Positions 7,833 to 16,700 of a stretch of DNA of 64,000 bases are shown here, piece by piece. Positions within the stretch are counted from its first letter, which is position 1, and each line of letters starts with the position of its first letter. Source of the stretch: WHTK01 sp963711035 (GTDB lineage Bacteria > Chloroflexota > Dehalococcoidia > DSTF01 > WHTK01); contig CAVQCN010000005.1 in NCBI GenBank assembly GCA_963711035.1, positions 124,001 to 188,000 of the forward strand. The letters are read 5' to 3'. The notes beneath the pieces are model-generated. The model was not told the DNA's origin and did no database searches. It was given only the letters and a program-made list of their open reading frames with translations. A program made the position numbers and the translations under genes.

Positions 7833-9248
7833 CTAGACCCGCGCTACGCCGTCGATCCCGGCGGACGGTTCGTAACCGAAGAGACGCAGCACCGTGGGGA
7901 AGACGTCGGCGGTGCGGAAGTGGTCAGCGACGATGGGGTGGCCCATGATCACCGGCACGTGCATCTGCGCCGGCAGCAGCGCGCCGTGCGTGGAGCGATG
8001 CTCCGGCACCTCCCAGCGGGCTCGCAGGTCGTAGCCACGCTTGGCGCTGACGGCGATGTCGCCGGCACGCTCGGCGCGGAACAGCTGCGGCAGCTGCAGG
8101 CAGGCGTCGGGCTTGGCGGTGTCGAAGGTCAGGTCCAGCACCTGCTGCTGATCCAGCGAGTCGAAGGCGCCGCAGCCGATCGGGTCGACGCCTCGGAAGC
8201 TGTAGCCGCACAGCCCGCCGTCCCAGCGGATGCAGCCCTCCCCGGTCGCGCTGCGCATTCGCACCGAGCCGTCCCAGCTCGTCCCAGCCACGAAGTCGAC
8301 GCCGTCGACTGCCAGGAGTGTCTCGGGCACGCCCTTGGCATCGATCTCCTCCCACGGCACGCGCTCGCCCCAGCCACCGCCGTCTCGGAAGTAGATCTGC
8401 GTCATGCCGTTGCCGGAGACCATCTCGGCGCAGTGGGCATCCTGCCGCCACAGGCGCGGGTAGTAGAGGCAGGAATGGCCCGACTCGTCGAGCAGGCGCG
8501 CCACGTCGATGTGCGTATGCGTCGCCGAGTGGCCGTGGTCGCTCCCGATCACCCACAACGTTTCCTCGTCGCGGCCCAGGCGCTTGAGCTCGGCGCGCGC
8601 CTGGCCGATGGCGCGATCGATCGTGCGGTAGGACTCGATGACCTTGGCGTGCCGCGAATGCGCTGCGTGCGAGTGTCCGTCGACGCCGTTGAATGTGCAG
8701 GCAATGAAGTCGGGGCCCTGCTGCACGGCGCGCAGCAAGGCGGCCGCCGCGACCTTGTCGGCAAGATGCCATTGGTGCAGGTAGTGACCGATGGCGTACA
8801 CCAGCGGCTTGCTTCGCCGGGTCAGGTTGTCCTTTGGGTCGCCGCCGCGGAACAGCATGTTGAAGATGTTGCGCCGCGTGCCGAAGTAATCGAACCAGGT
8901 GGGACTGTCCGGTGGCAGATCCTGGTCGAAGCCCAACGCTTCCCGGCCGCTGTAGCTGGCCAACGAGGGGCGAGTCCAGCGCGAACCGCCGTTACCGTAG
9001 CTCCGCCGCGATAACCAGCGATAGCCCGGTACATTGGCCGTGCCGGGGAAGAGACCCATGAAGTACGGGATGTAGGCCGGCCCCGTCGTCGAGGGGAAGC
9101 AGGTGACAGCCTTCTTGACACCGCCCCCAGCCTCGGCCAGCGCCGCGAGTGCCGGCAGCTCGCCCGCTTCGACGAGGTCACGCAGGACCTCATAGGATGC
9201 GCCGTCGATCATCACGAAGATCAGGCGGCGATACGGGCTGCCGTTCAT
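7833..9248 (-). CDS. Alkaline phosphatase superfamily protein (nucleotide pyrophosphatase/phosphodiesterase-like)
   Basis: 471 residues. The metal-binding scaffold of the superfamily is visible: MIDGA near residue 14 supplies the first Asp, PSTTGPAYIPYFMG the nucleophilic Thr, VDGHSHAAHS the next Asp/His pair, and GSDHGHS the Asp-His pair of the second metal. The final metal histidine is probably in STHGAL near residue 425, within RSTHGALLPAQMHVPVIMG, which is typical of NPP-type enzymes. No signal peptide is seen, so it is likely cytoplasmic. Substrate is unknown: phosphodiesters, pyrophosphates or phosphoglycerate-type esters are all possible. Confidence 0.75.
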   Translation of the reverse strand: MNGSPYRRLIFVMIDGASYEVLRDLVEAGELPALAALAEAGGGVKKAVTCFPSTTGPAYIPYFMGLFPGTANVPGYRWLSRRSYGNGGSRWTRPSLASYSGREALGFDQDLPPDSPTWFDYFGTRRNIFNMLFRGGDPKDNLTRRSKPLVYAIGHYLHQWHLADKVAAAALLRAVQQGPDFIACTFNGVDGHSHAAHSRHAKVIESYRTIDRAIGQARAELKRLGRDEETLWVIGSDHGHSATHTHIDVARLLDESGHSCLYYPRLWRQDAHCAEMVSGNGMTQIYFRDGGGWGERVPWEEIDAKGVPETLLAVDGVDFVAGTSWDGSVRMRSATGEGCIRWDGGLCGYSFRGVDPIGCGAFDSLDQQQVLDLTFDTAKPDACLQLPQLFRAERAGDIAVSAKRGYDLRARWEVPEHRSTHGALLPAQMHVPVIMGHPIVADHFRTADVFPTVLRLFGYEPSAGIDGVARV

Positions 9249-9440
9249 GAGATGGGATGGTACGCGAACGCAGCGCGTGGCGGAACGGATTGGCGCACTA
9301 TAGCCCAGGGAAATCAGGCCGAACAGGCGGATGGCCCCGCGACGTTCGGCCCTTGCGAAGAGAATGCTGACGATACATCCTGAAAGAGGACAGGGCAGGC
9401 AGGCGCTCCCCTACTCTGAAGGGATGACGTAAAAATTTCT

Positions 9441-9470
9441 TTGCATATTCCTCAAATTTGCCTGTAATAT
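9441..9470 (+). promoter_or_regulatory. Candidate promoter of the sigma factor/HD-GYP operon
   Basis: TTGCAT (9441-9446) and TAATAT (9465-9470), 18 bases apart, in an AT-rich setting. It would give an untranslated leader of about 200 bases before the GTG at 9678. Confidence 0.45.
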
Positions 9471-9572
9471 CAGTATGGCTGAGTCGTTTATGTCTAATGT
9501 GAGGTATTTCGTCACCTTCACCTAAGACAAAGCGAACAACAGAATAGCAAGTCACGCAGGGATGCGAGGCGC

Positions 9573-9591
9573 GTCAGGTCACAGACCTGAC
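9573..9591. repeat. Perfect palindrome in the sigma factor leader
   Basis: GTCAGGTC / GACCTGAC, 8-bp arms around ACA. It sits between the candidate promoter and the gene and could be a protein-binding site or an RNA hairpin. Confidence 0.45.
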
Positions 9592-9677
9592 AACTGGTCG
9601 AAGAGCCAGGGCCGCCAGCGCATCCCTCTCTCTTTGCCCGTTGCCAAGCGCCTCGTTCCGAATGGTGGGAGGAACAA

Positions 9678-10397
9678 GTGGCTAGCAAGCGCGAGGAGAT
9701 GATTCTCCAAAACCTGCCGCTGGTGGCATTTGTTGTCGGCAGGATGACAGACGAAGCCGGATCCAGTCCCCTGGATCGAGAAGAGGCCATTGCCTACGGT
9801 GTCGAAGGGCTGATCCAGGCCGTCGACAACTACGACCCCGAACGGGGTACGACCTTCGCAAGCTTTGCTATTCGCCGCATTCGCGGTTCGGTGCTGGACG
9901 CCATACGCCGAATGGACGTCCTGCCCCGTTCGCTACGGCGCAGCACGCGCGAGACGGACCGCGCGCACATGGAGCTGGCAATCATGCTCGGCCGCTGGCC
10001 AACGACGAAGGAAGTCGCCGTGCGGATGGGCATGCCGGAAGAGCAGGTCCGCGGCATCATGGGCCACGGCAGCGCTCGCGTCGTCTCCCTCGAGAAGATG
10101 ATGACCGACCGCGTTGGTGAAGGCTCCGCACCATGGGAGGCCTGTGACGAGGACGAGTTGTCCGACCCGGCCATGGCCACGGACCGTCAGGTCGACCTGC
10201 AGCTCCTCAACCTGGCAATCGACTCCCTCTCGGAGCGCGACCGCACCATCGTGCAGTTGCGCTACGGCAAAGCGATGCCGTTCCACGAGATAGGCAAGAT
10301 GATGAACCTCTCGGAGTCTCGCGTCTGCCAGCTGCATAAACGCATCCTCGGCAGCCTGCGCTCAGTGCTGACTCGCGAGTTCCAGACCGCAGCGTAG
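9678..10397 (+). CDS. FliA/WhiG-type RNA polymerase sigma factor
   Basis: 239 residues, the size of sigma-28 group factors. Region 2 is clear (LPLVAFVVGRM, AIAYGVEGLIQAVDNYDPERGTTFASFAIRRIRGSVLDAIR), then the group-specific linker PRSLRRSTRE, region 3 (LGRWPTTKEVAVRMGMPEEQV) and region 4 (LSERDRTIVQLRYGKAMPFHEIGKMMNLSESRVCQLHKRIL). It starts at GTG 9678 behind GGGAGG. An HD-GYP protein follows after six bases in the same operon. No flagellar gene is in the window, so a WhiG-like role in development or stress is as likely as motility. Confidence 0.9.
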   Translation: MASKREEMILQNLPLVAFVVGRMTDEAGSSPLDREEAIAYGVEGLIQAVDNYDPERGTTFASFAIRRIRGSVLDAIRRMDVLPRSLRRSTRETDRAHMELAIMLGRWPTTKEVAVRMGMPEEQVRGIMGHGSARVVSLEKMMTDRVGEGSAPWEACDEDELSDPAMATDRQVDLQLLNLAIDSLSERDRTIVQLRYGKAMPFHEIGKMMNLSESRVCQLHKRILGSLRSVLTREFQTAA

Positions 10398-10403
10398 GGA
10401 GTA

Positions 10404-11891
10404 TTGAAGCTTTCGTGGATGTCGATACTTAGGAGTAGAGGTAAAAAACTGCAAAGGCTAGGAATGGCCGCCCGATTTCGATTCAGAGACCAGAGCCCGC
10501 CGGAGCAGCCCGAAGCGGAACCCGCGACCGGGCGGTCACTCGTTGATGGCGGGCTGCTCTATGCCGGCCTCCTCTTCGCCATCGCAGTCCCGCTCATCGT
10601 CTGGCAGGCACCTCAGGTCCAAGGCAACATGGCGGTGCTCTTCCTGCTGATTGGCCTCAATGTCCTCGCCGGCCTCATGCCCATCGTCATCTACGGCGAC
10701 AGCTACATCTCGGTCGGCCTCGTCATCACCCTGACGATCATCGTGCTCTACGGAGCGCCGGGCGCGGCCATTGTCGGCCCACTCGCGGTCATAGGGCCGG
10801 GGGTACGCCACGGCAAACTGGACCGGCATCTCGCGTTCAACGCCGCGCTCTTCACCGTCGTCGACGTTGCAGCTGCCGGCGCGTACGAGCTGTTCGCCGA
10901 AGTGGCCCCGCCCACGGTTAGCGTGTCGATGGCACTCGGTGTGGCCGCCGCAACCGGAGCGGACTTTGTGACCAACGCCGTCCTCCTCGCCGTCTGGAAA
11001 TTCGTCAGCGCGAGGCAGACGGTCGCCACGTTCTGGAGTCAGCACTCGTGGCTCGCAATGCAGTACGTCGGCCTGGGAATCGTCGGGTTTGCACTCGCAT
11101 CTGCGTACGTCGCACTCGGCATGCTGGGCATTGCCGCCTTTGTCACCCCGGCACTGATGATGCGCTTGACGATGAAGCAGTACGTGGACAAGACCGAGGA
11201 GAGCGTCGAGAAGCTCAAGGTCCAGAACGAGCAGCTACAAGTCGCCAACCTTGAGATCCGGCGCGTCAGCGACGAGCTACGCAACAGCTATGACGATACG
11301 CTGGAAGCGTTAGTCAACGCGCTGGACGCCCGCGACCAGGAGACGAAGGGCCACTCGTTGCGCGTCTCGCGGTACATGATGGACATCGCCCGGGAGATGG
11401 GTGTCACTGAAGGCACCCAGGAGTGGGTGGACATGCAGCGCGGCTCGCTCCTGCACGACGTGGGCAAGATCGGCGTGAGCGATACGATCCTACTGAAACC
11501 CGGCAAGCTGACTGACGACGAGTGGCGATTGATGCGCCTGCATCCCGAAATCGGCTACAACATGCTGCGCCAGGTCAAGTTCCTGGAGGGCGCCTCGGAG
11601 ATCATCCTGGAGCACCACGAGCGCTGGGACGGCAAGGGTTACCCCCGTGGTCTAGGGCACGAAGACATCCTCTTAGGTGCCCGCATCTTCTCCGTCGTGG
11701 ACACCTTCGACTCCATGACGTCAGACCGGCCGTACCGTAAGGCCCTGTCGACGATGGACGCGTTGAACGAAATCTTGCGGTTCAGTGGATCGCAGTTCGA
11801 TCCGAGGGTGGTGGAGGCGTTCCTCGACATCTATGACATCTGGGTCAAGGAGCGAGATGAACTCCATGGCATTGCCAATCTGGCCGCATGA
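10404..11891 (+). CDS. Membrane-anchored HD-GYP domain phosphodiesterase
   Basis: Up to 495 residues. The N-terminal half (about residues 48-270) has some seven to eight hydrophobic helices of a MASE-like sensor region, then a coiled coil (KTEESVEKLKVQNEQLQVANLEIRR). The C-terminal HD-GYP domain carries HSLRVSRYMMDIA, the LLHDVGKIG His-Asp pair, HPEIGYNML, HHERWDGKGYPRGL (the GYP motif) and DTFDSMTSDRPYRKAL, all metal ligands in place. Such domains hydrolyse cyclic di-GMP. The start is uncertain: TTG 10404, ATG 10419 or ATG 10464 (preceded by CTAGGA). It is co-transcribed with the sigma factor, suggesting c-di-GMP control of its regulon. Confidence 0.88.
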   Translation: MKLSWMSILRSRGKKLQRLGMAARFRFRDQSPPEQPEAEPATGRSLVDGGLLYAGLLFAIAVPLIVWQAPQVQGNMAVLFLLIGLNVLAGLMPIVIYGDSYISVGLVITLTIIVLYGAPGAAIVGPLAVIGPGVRHGKLDRHLAFNAALFTVVDVAAAGAYELFAEVAPPTVSVSMALGVAAATGADFVTNAVLLAVWKFVSARQTVATFWSQHSWLAMQYVGLGIVGFALASAYVALGMLGIAAFVTPALMMRLTMKQYVDKTEESVEKLKVQNEQLQVANLEIRRVSDELRNSYDDTLEALVNALDARDQETKGHSLRVSRYMMDIAREMGVTEGTQEWVDMQRGSLLHDVGKIGVSDTILLKPGKLTDDEWRLMRLHPEIGYNMLRQVKFLEGASEIILEHHERWDGKGYPRGLGHEDILLGARIFSVVDTFDSMTSDRPYRKALSTMDALNEILRFSGSQFDPRVVEAFLDIYDIWVKERDELHGIANLAA

Positions 11892-11914
11892 GGGAACGAA
11901 ACAGGACAAAATGA

Positions 11915-11944
11915 AAGGCGGACTACCTGTTAGTAGTCCGCCTT
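11915..11944 (+). terminator. Rho-independent terminator after the HD-GYP gene
   Basis: Perfect 12-bp stem AAGGCGGACTAC / GTAGTCCGCCTT with a 6-base loop, 23 bases after the stop codon. The downstream T-run is short (CTTCTAGTT). Confidence 0.7.
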
Positions 11945-12257
11945 CTAGTTGGGTTTACCAAGAACCCCAGTCGTACGCCATTATCGCTCCTCCTTGAGCT
12001 AGCCCTTGTGTGGCACCGCATTCCCTGCGGATTTTGGGCGGACATTGTTGTTAATTCGACCGGTCAATGTCCGTTTACATATTGATTTGAACCGGCCAGG
12101 GTGTCAAGGCCGGACGGCCCTGAGACAGCCTTGCACTGCAGTGCCTTTCGGCTCTATTGAAACAATTCAATGTGAGTCCGTTCACGTTCGACGCGGTTTG
12201 ACACCGCAAAGGCAGTAGCTATCATGATTCCAGACTCACTGGCGAAGGAGACGAGGC
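11945..12257. other. Intergenic region carrying the promoter of the 12258 gene
   Basis: About 310 bases, moderately AT-rich. Besides the promoter listed separately, there is a small inverted repeat ATTGAA / TTCAAT near 12156-12171. No gene was recognised. Confidence 0.6.
12198..12225 (+). promoter_or_regulatory. Strong sigma-70 promoter upstream of the 12258 gene
   Basis: Consensus -35 TTGACA (12198-12203) and -10 TATCAT (12220-12225) with a 16-base spacer. The predicted start near 12232 is 26 bases before the GTG, leaving the GAAGGAG ribosome binding site at 12244-12250 in the leader. Confidence 0.65.
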
Positions 12258-12803
12258 GTGCAGTTTGATTGGGTCAAGGCAATCGAGGACATCTTCTCCA
12301 ACCAGATCAGCTGTCCCCGCTGCGGCATCCTAACTCCCCAGCTCGTCGCCGGGTATTCTCGCGCCACCTGGGCCGCCGAGTACGCGCCCCGGTGCGCCAA
12401 CTGCACTCACAAAGAGGACTGCGAGTCCCGCAAGCTGGTCTTCCTCTGCGATAGCTGCGCTCGCGAGCTGCGGCTGCGCGCTCGACCGGTCGACCAGGAG
12501 GGCATGATGACGCTCCTCATGGAGGACTGCCGCAAGGACCTCGAGGAGTGCCTCGACTACATCGCCGACTACTGGCAGGAGGACCTCGACGTGCCGCCCG
12601 AGGAGGTCGAAGCCCGGTTGGAGGAGGTCGCGCCTGAAGTGTTCGACGAGGAAATGGCGTGGCGCGCCCGCCTCGAGGAAGAGTATCTCAGCTACCACCG
12701 CTGGTTCCGCGAGCACAACATGCGCATCCCAGAGCCGGAGTGGCGCGCCACCTACGTCGAAGAGGTCATTGGCCTCGGCTACCCGACCGCTCTCGGCGAC
12801 TGA
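12258..12803 (+). CDS. Conserved-looking unknown protein with three CxxC zinc-binding pairs
   Basis: 181 residues, not recognised. The N-terminal third holds three paired cysteines, CPRC, CANC (plus a Cys in KEDCESR) and CDSC, the pattern of zinc ribbons. The rest is very acidic and helical (CRKDLEECLDYIADYWQEDLDVPPEEVEARLEE begins about residue 90) and ends EEVIGLGYPTALGD. No membrane segment or signal peptide. The GTG start at 12258 is set by GAAGGAG eight bases upstream and a near-consensus promoter. It could bind nucleic acid or a protein partner. Monocistronic or first of three genes with the two small proteins that follow. Confidence 0.6.
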   Translation: MQFDWVKAIEDIFSNQISCPRCGILTPQLVAGYSRATWAAEYAPRCANCTHKEDCESRKLVFLCDSCARELRLRARPVDQEGMMTLLMEDCRKDLEECLDYIADYWQEDLDVPPEEVEARLEEVAPEVFDEEMAWRARLEEEYLSYHRWFREHNMRIPEPEWRATYVEEVIGLGYPTALGD

Positions 12804-12829
12804 CCACGTAGCCTCAGCAAAGAACCACG

Positions 12830-13237
12830 ATGATCCGTACACTGCGCCGGAGCATCCTGCCAGCCTCGGTCGTACTGGGCATCTGTCTGCTTGCTCTGGC
12901 CGCAGGCTACTTCAGCGCCGGCGACCAGCACCCGAAGCCCGCCGCCGCGGTAGCGACCGAGCAGCCAGCTTCCGCCTCCGATAGCGGCGGCCGCATCATA
13001 GGCGGCCGTATCGTGTCCTCCGAGCCGCCGAACCTCGTGGTCGATGATGGCAACGGCCCGCAGATGTACCCACTCAACGACCTCGAGAACCAGGGGATCG
13101 AGGCGCTGGATCCAATCGCCGCGTCAGCGATCAAAGTCGGCGATTGGATCAACGCCGGCGCCACCGACAACGCCGATACCACCTTCACACTGTCAGGATT
13201 CGTGGTGATCCCCGGCGATCGGGTGCAGACGCCGTGA
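12830..13237 (+). CDS. Small exported/membrane-anchored protein, DUF5666-like beta domain
   Basis: 135 residues. A basic N-terminus (MIRTLRRS) and a hydrophobic helix (SVVLGICLLALAAGYFSAG) form a signal anchor, then a linker with HPKPAAA. The remaining 75 residues (GRIVSSEPPNLVVDDGNG through KVGDWINAGATDNADTTFTLSGFVVIP) resemble small beta-barrel domains of the DUF5666 type. Its stop overlaps the GTG start of the next gene, which has the same architecture and HPKPAA linker, so the pair looks like a tandem duplication. Function unknown; the domain probably faces the outside. Confidence 0.55.
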   Translation: MIRTLRRSILPASVVLGICLLALAAGYFSAGDQHPKPAAAVATEQPASASDSGGRIIGGRIVSSEPPNLVVDDGNGPQMYPLNDLENQGIEALDPIAASAIKVGDWINAGATDNADTTFTLSGFVVIPGDRVQTP

Positions 13238-13656
13238 CCGCGAACCAGCGCTTCGCCGCCTGGATCGTCGTCGCCGGCGCGCTCGTCGTCGTCTGCTTCT
13301 TCGCCGGCCGCGCCCTGCACCCCAAACCCGCGGCCGGATACGCCTTCGACCAGAACGCGGCAGCGTATAACGCCTCGCTGCCGGCTGCAGGCTTGAGTCG
13401 AGGCGGCTTCAGCGGCTTCGACACGACGAAGACGGGCTACGTGCTCTTCTCGGGCCGCGTCATGAGCGTCTCCACCGACACCCTCACGATTCAGAGCAGC
13501 ACCGGCGCGCAGAAGACCTTCCAGATCACCGCCGACACGCGGATCGCCCGCCTGGAAGCAATCGACGAGCCATTGCTAAACGCCGGCGACTACATCGTGA
13601 TGCGGCTGAACGCCGACGGCAACGTCACCGACATGCTGCTCGGCGCCGCGCCCTAG
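13234..13656 (+). CDS. Small exported/membrane-anchored protein, DUF5666-like, paralogue of upstream gene
   Basis: 140 residues from the GTG at 13234, which overlaps the preceding TGA (GTGA). A longer start at 13144 lies inside the upstream gene and was rejected. Signal anchor WIVVAGALVVVCFFAGRAL, then HPKPAAG as in the neighbour. A 65-residue beta domain follows: FSGRVMSVSTDTLTIQSSTG, FQITADTRIARLE and AGDYIVMRLNADGNVTDMLL, matching the DUF5666 pattern of alternating strands. Function unknown; translational coupling implies joint action with its paralogue. Confidence 0.55.
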   Translation: MTANQRFAAWIVVAGALVVVCFFAGRALHPKPAAGYAFDQNAAAYNASLPAAGLSRGGFSGFDTTKTGYVLFSGRVMSVSTDTLTIQSSTGAQKTFQITADTRIARLEAIDEPLLNAGDYIVMRLNADGNVTDMLLGAAP

Positions 13657-13742
13657 GATCCGCGATCCCAGCTGCGCCTCGACGGTCACCGACCACCACT
13701 CAACGGCAACTATCCATCGCGCGGTTTGCCACCATGCAATGG

Positions 13743-16700
13743 TTAGCGGGTGATGCGCAGCATGCGACCGAGCGGCAGGCGGAGGAAATAAACGGCCAGC
13801 GCCACGATGCCCACCAGGAACGCAAGCCCCGTCGCGGCGAAGGCGATGGCAACCGTGTCCCACTGCGTCGTCAGGGCGAACGGCGGCAGCAGGCGGTGAC
13901 CGTCCGCAGTGACGTTGAGGAAATCGAGCATCGTCCGGGAGATACGCAGTCCTGCCAGCGTGCCGATTACCAGGCCGATAACCGCGACGAGCAGATACTC
14001 CATGCAGATCATCACGAACACCTGGCGGCTGGATAGGCCCATGGCGCGCAGTACGGAAATCTCGAGACTGCGGGCCTGCCCGCCGAGGTACAGCGTCAGC
14101 CCGAAGCCCAGAGCCAGCACCGCGAAGGCCGCAACCAGGGCGATCAGCAGTACGCCGCTGCCGCCTGCTCGCACGATGGGGTCAGAATTCGCCTGCGCCA
14201 GCAGCGCCTGCGTGTCGACCCGGTTGAGGGAGCCGATGGCCCACTTCGACTGCATTATCGACAGGGCATCGGCGCGCTGAGCCGGGTCCTTGGTCAACGT
14301 GAGCCAGGCCTCATTCGGGTCGGCGCCCGCGTTCTGGTTGATCAGGCCGCTGAAGTCGTAATACTGCTGCTGGTTGATGATCAAGAACTGGCTGTGCAGC
14401 TCGTCCATCGTCGGGAAGTAGTCGACCTGCCCCTGAATCGAGACCGGCATCAGGGTGTAGCCGACGACGAGCTCCGCCACGGACCCAACGCGAAGACCCG
14501 TCGACTTGAGGAATGCTGTGCTTGCGATGGCCGGCAGCGGGATCGAGGCGTCCGAAACGAAGACGCCCCGCTCTGCGAGCGCCGTGCCGGAGTCGAAGTA
14601 GTACGTCAGCGCCCCGCTGCCGCCGTGGGCGTCCAGGCTGCCCTGCTCGATGCGGTCGCGGGTCTGGGTGGGCGTGCGCAACACGTCCCACCGTGACGAG
14701 CCCTCGAAGTCCTCTACGGTTGTCTCGTTGCCGGAAGCGCCGATGGTCGTTATGTCATCTATCGTCAGCTGTCCCCGCGTCAGGTCCTGGACGTTGGCGG
14801 GCTCCGTCATGATCACGCCAAGCAGCCTCACGGGAGAAGCCAGATCGATGCCGAAGTCGGCCTGCAGGCGGCGATAGCCGGTGAAGTCGAGCTTGCCGAG
14901 CTCCAGGAGCTTGTAGCTGCCATCGGCGTCGATCAGGCGCAGCCACATCGTCGTCGTGGGCCGCTCCACCGAGGGATCGACCCAGAGCGCCACGCCTCGC
15001 GCGTCACCCAGATCGAGGCCGCGCTCGCTGCCGGGCGGTATGCGCAGGCGGCGCAGCAGGCTATCGAAGTCCTGCGAGGAGAAATCACTGCGGAACCACA
15101 GCTGATCGGCCGCCTTGTCCGGGTCGATGCCGAGCACGTCGACACCGCGCCCGCCCGTGGCCAGCGGGCCCATCCGGAACGAGGTGCGGTCGGCCGTCGA
15201 GACCTCCTGCACGCCGTCGATGGCGCCGAGAGCCTCTTCGACGCGCTGCGGACCGTAGTTCTGCAGCTGCCCCAGGTTGGTCACGCGCACATCGACGCCG
15301 TTGCTGAACAGCACCTGCTCCTGCTGGCTGCGCTGCGTCGTATCGCCGTACGTCGCGGCGAAAGTGCCGACCGCCGCCGCCATGATCACGAGCAGCGCCA
15401 GCTGCGTGTAGCGCGCCGGGCTACGGTTCATCTGCCAGAAGCCGAGCGTGAGCGCCGGACCGCCCGCCCGCGCGACGATGCGCCCTACGAGCCCAAGCAG
15501 CGGCGGCAGGAACCGGAACAGAAGCGCACCGACGGCCAGGATCAGCAGCAGCGGCGAGAGCAAGAGCAACGGATCGGCGGACCAACCCCCGACGCTGCTC
15601 GCGTCGTAGACGCTGCCACGCTGGTCGACCTGCCAGAGCGCGAGGGCGGCGAGCCCGACGAGGATGATGTCGAGGTAGTAGCGCTGCAACAGTGAAGCGC
15701 CGGGCCGGGCGTTGCCACGCAGGAAGAGCACCATGCCGGTACGCGCCGTGAAGAAGGACGGGATGATCACCGCCAGCGCCGCGATGAGCGCACCCGCGAG
15801 GCCGTAGAGGAAGGACGACGGCACCAGGGTGAACGGCAAGAAGGTGCCGTCCGAAATACCGCTGAACGTGCTCGTCAGGCCCAGGGCCGCGACGACGGCG
15901 CTGGCCAGGAACGGCGCGATCAGCGCCACGCCCACCGCCAGCAGCCCTGCCTCCGCTGCCGACAGCGCCACGACCTGTAGCACGCTGGCGCCGCGGCTGC
16001 GCAGCATGGCGATCTCCTCGGCGCGGCGCTCCAGCAGCAGCGACGAGACCAGCAGCACGTAGTAGACGGCGATGCCGACGACCTGCAACAGGAGCAAGAG
16101 CAGCGTCACCTGATTGAACGAGGAGCGCTGCTTGAAGCTCGACAGCGCGTCCGACATAGGCGAGGTCATGAGCGCGCCACGATCCGTCAGGCGTTGGCGC
16201 AGCTGCGCGATCGAGGCCTGCGTCGCCGAGAGCTGCGCGGAGTCGAGCTTCGTGAGGTCGGCCAAACTCGATATCTGGAAGAGCGACGGCATTCGAGGGT
16301 AGACGGAAGGCAGCGCATCGTAGAAGGACTGCTCGGGCATCAGCACCTGCAGGATGGCGCCCTGAGTATCGGTTTCCTGTGGCGTCGTGAACAGGACACG
16401 ATTCGCCCCCCAGTACGCGGAGCCGGGGTCATTCTGCTCGATGAGGCCGACTACGGTGAACGTGCCCTGCATACGCAGCTTCTCGTTCGGTATGCAGCGG
16501 AACTGGGCGTTGGACCGCGCCTCGTCCGGGCTGGCCGGCGCCGGCGGCGGCACGCAGTTGTTGTAATCAGTGCTGGCGACGAAGTGGTCGCCGACCTTGA
16601 GGTGGAAGATCGTGGCGCCCTTCGCGGGAATGAGGACCTCGATGTTGTTTGGATCGTCCGTGGGCTGCGCCATGCGGCCGTCCGTGACAACGACATGGTC

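Larger units (their letters stand above)
9249..9677. other. Intergenic region, locally AT-rich, upstream of the sigma factor gene
   Basis: 429 bases without a convincing gene. The stretch 9420-9530 is clearly more AT-rich than its surroundings. It contains a candidate promoter and a palindrome listed separately. A minus-strand reading frame at 9298-9555 shows no recognisable protein. Confidence 0.6.

Noticed and set aside
9298..9555. Minus-strand 85-codon frame in the AT-rich region before the sigma factor
   Set aside because: No family-like pattern, no ribosome binding site seen, and it covers a better-supported promoter for the plus-strand gene.
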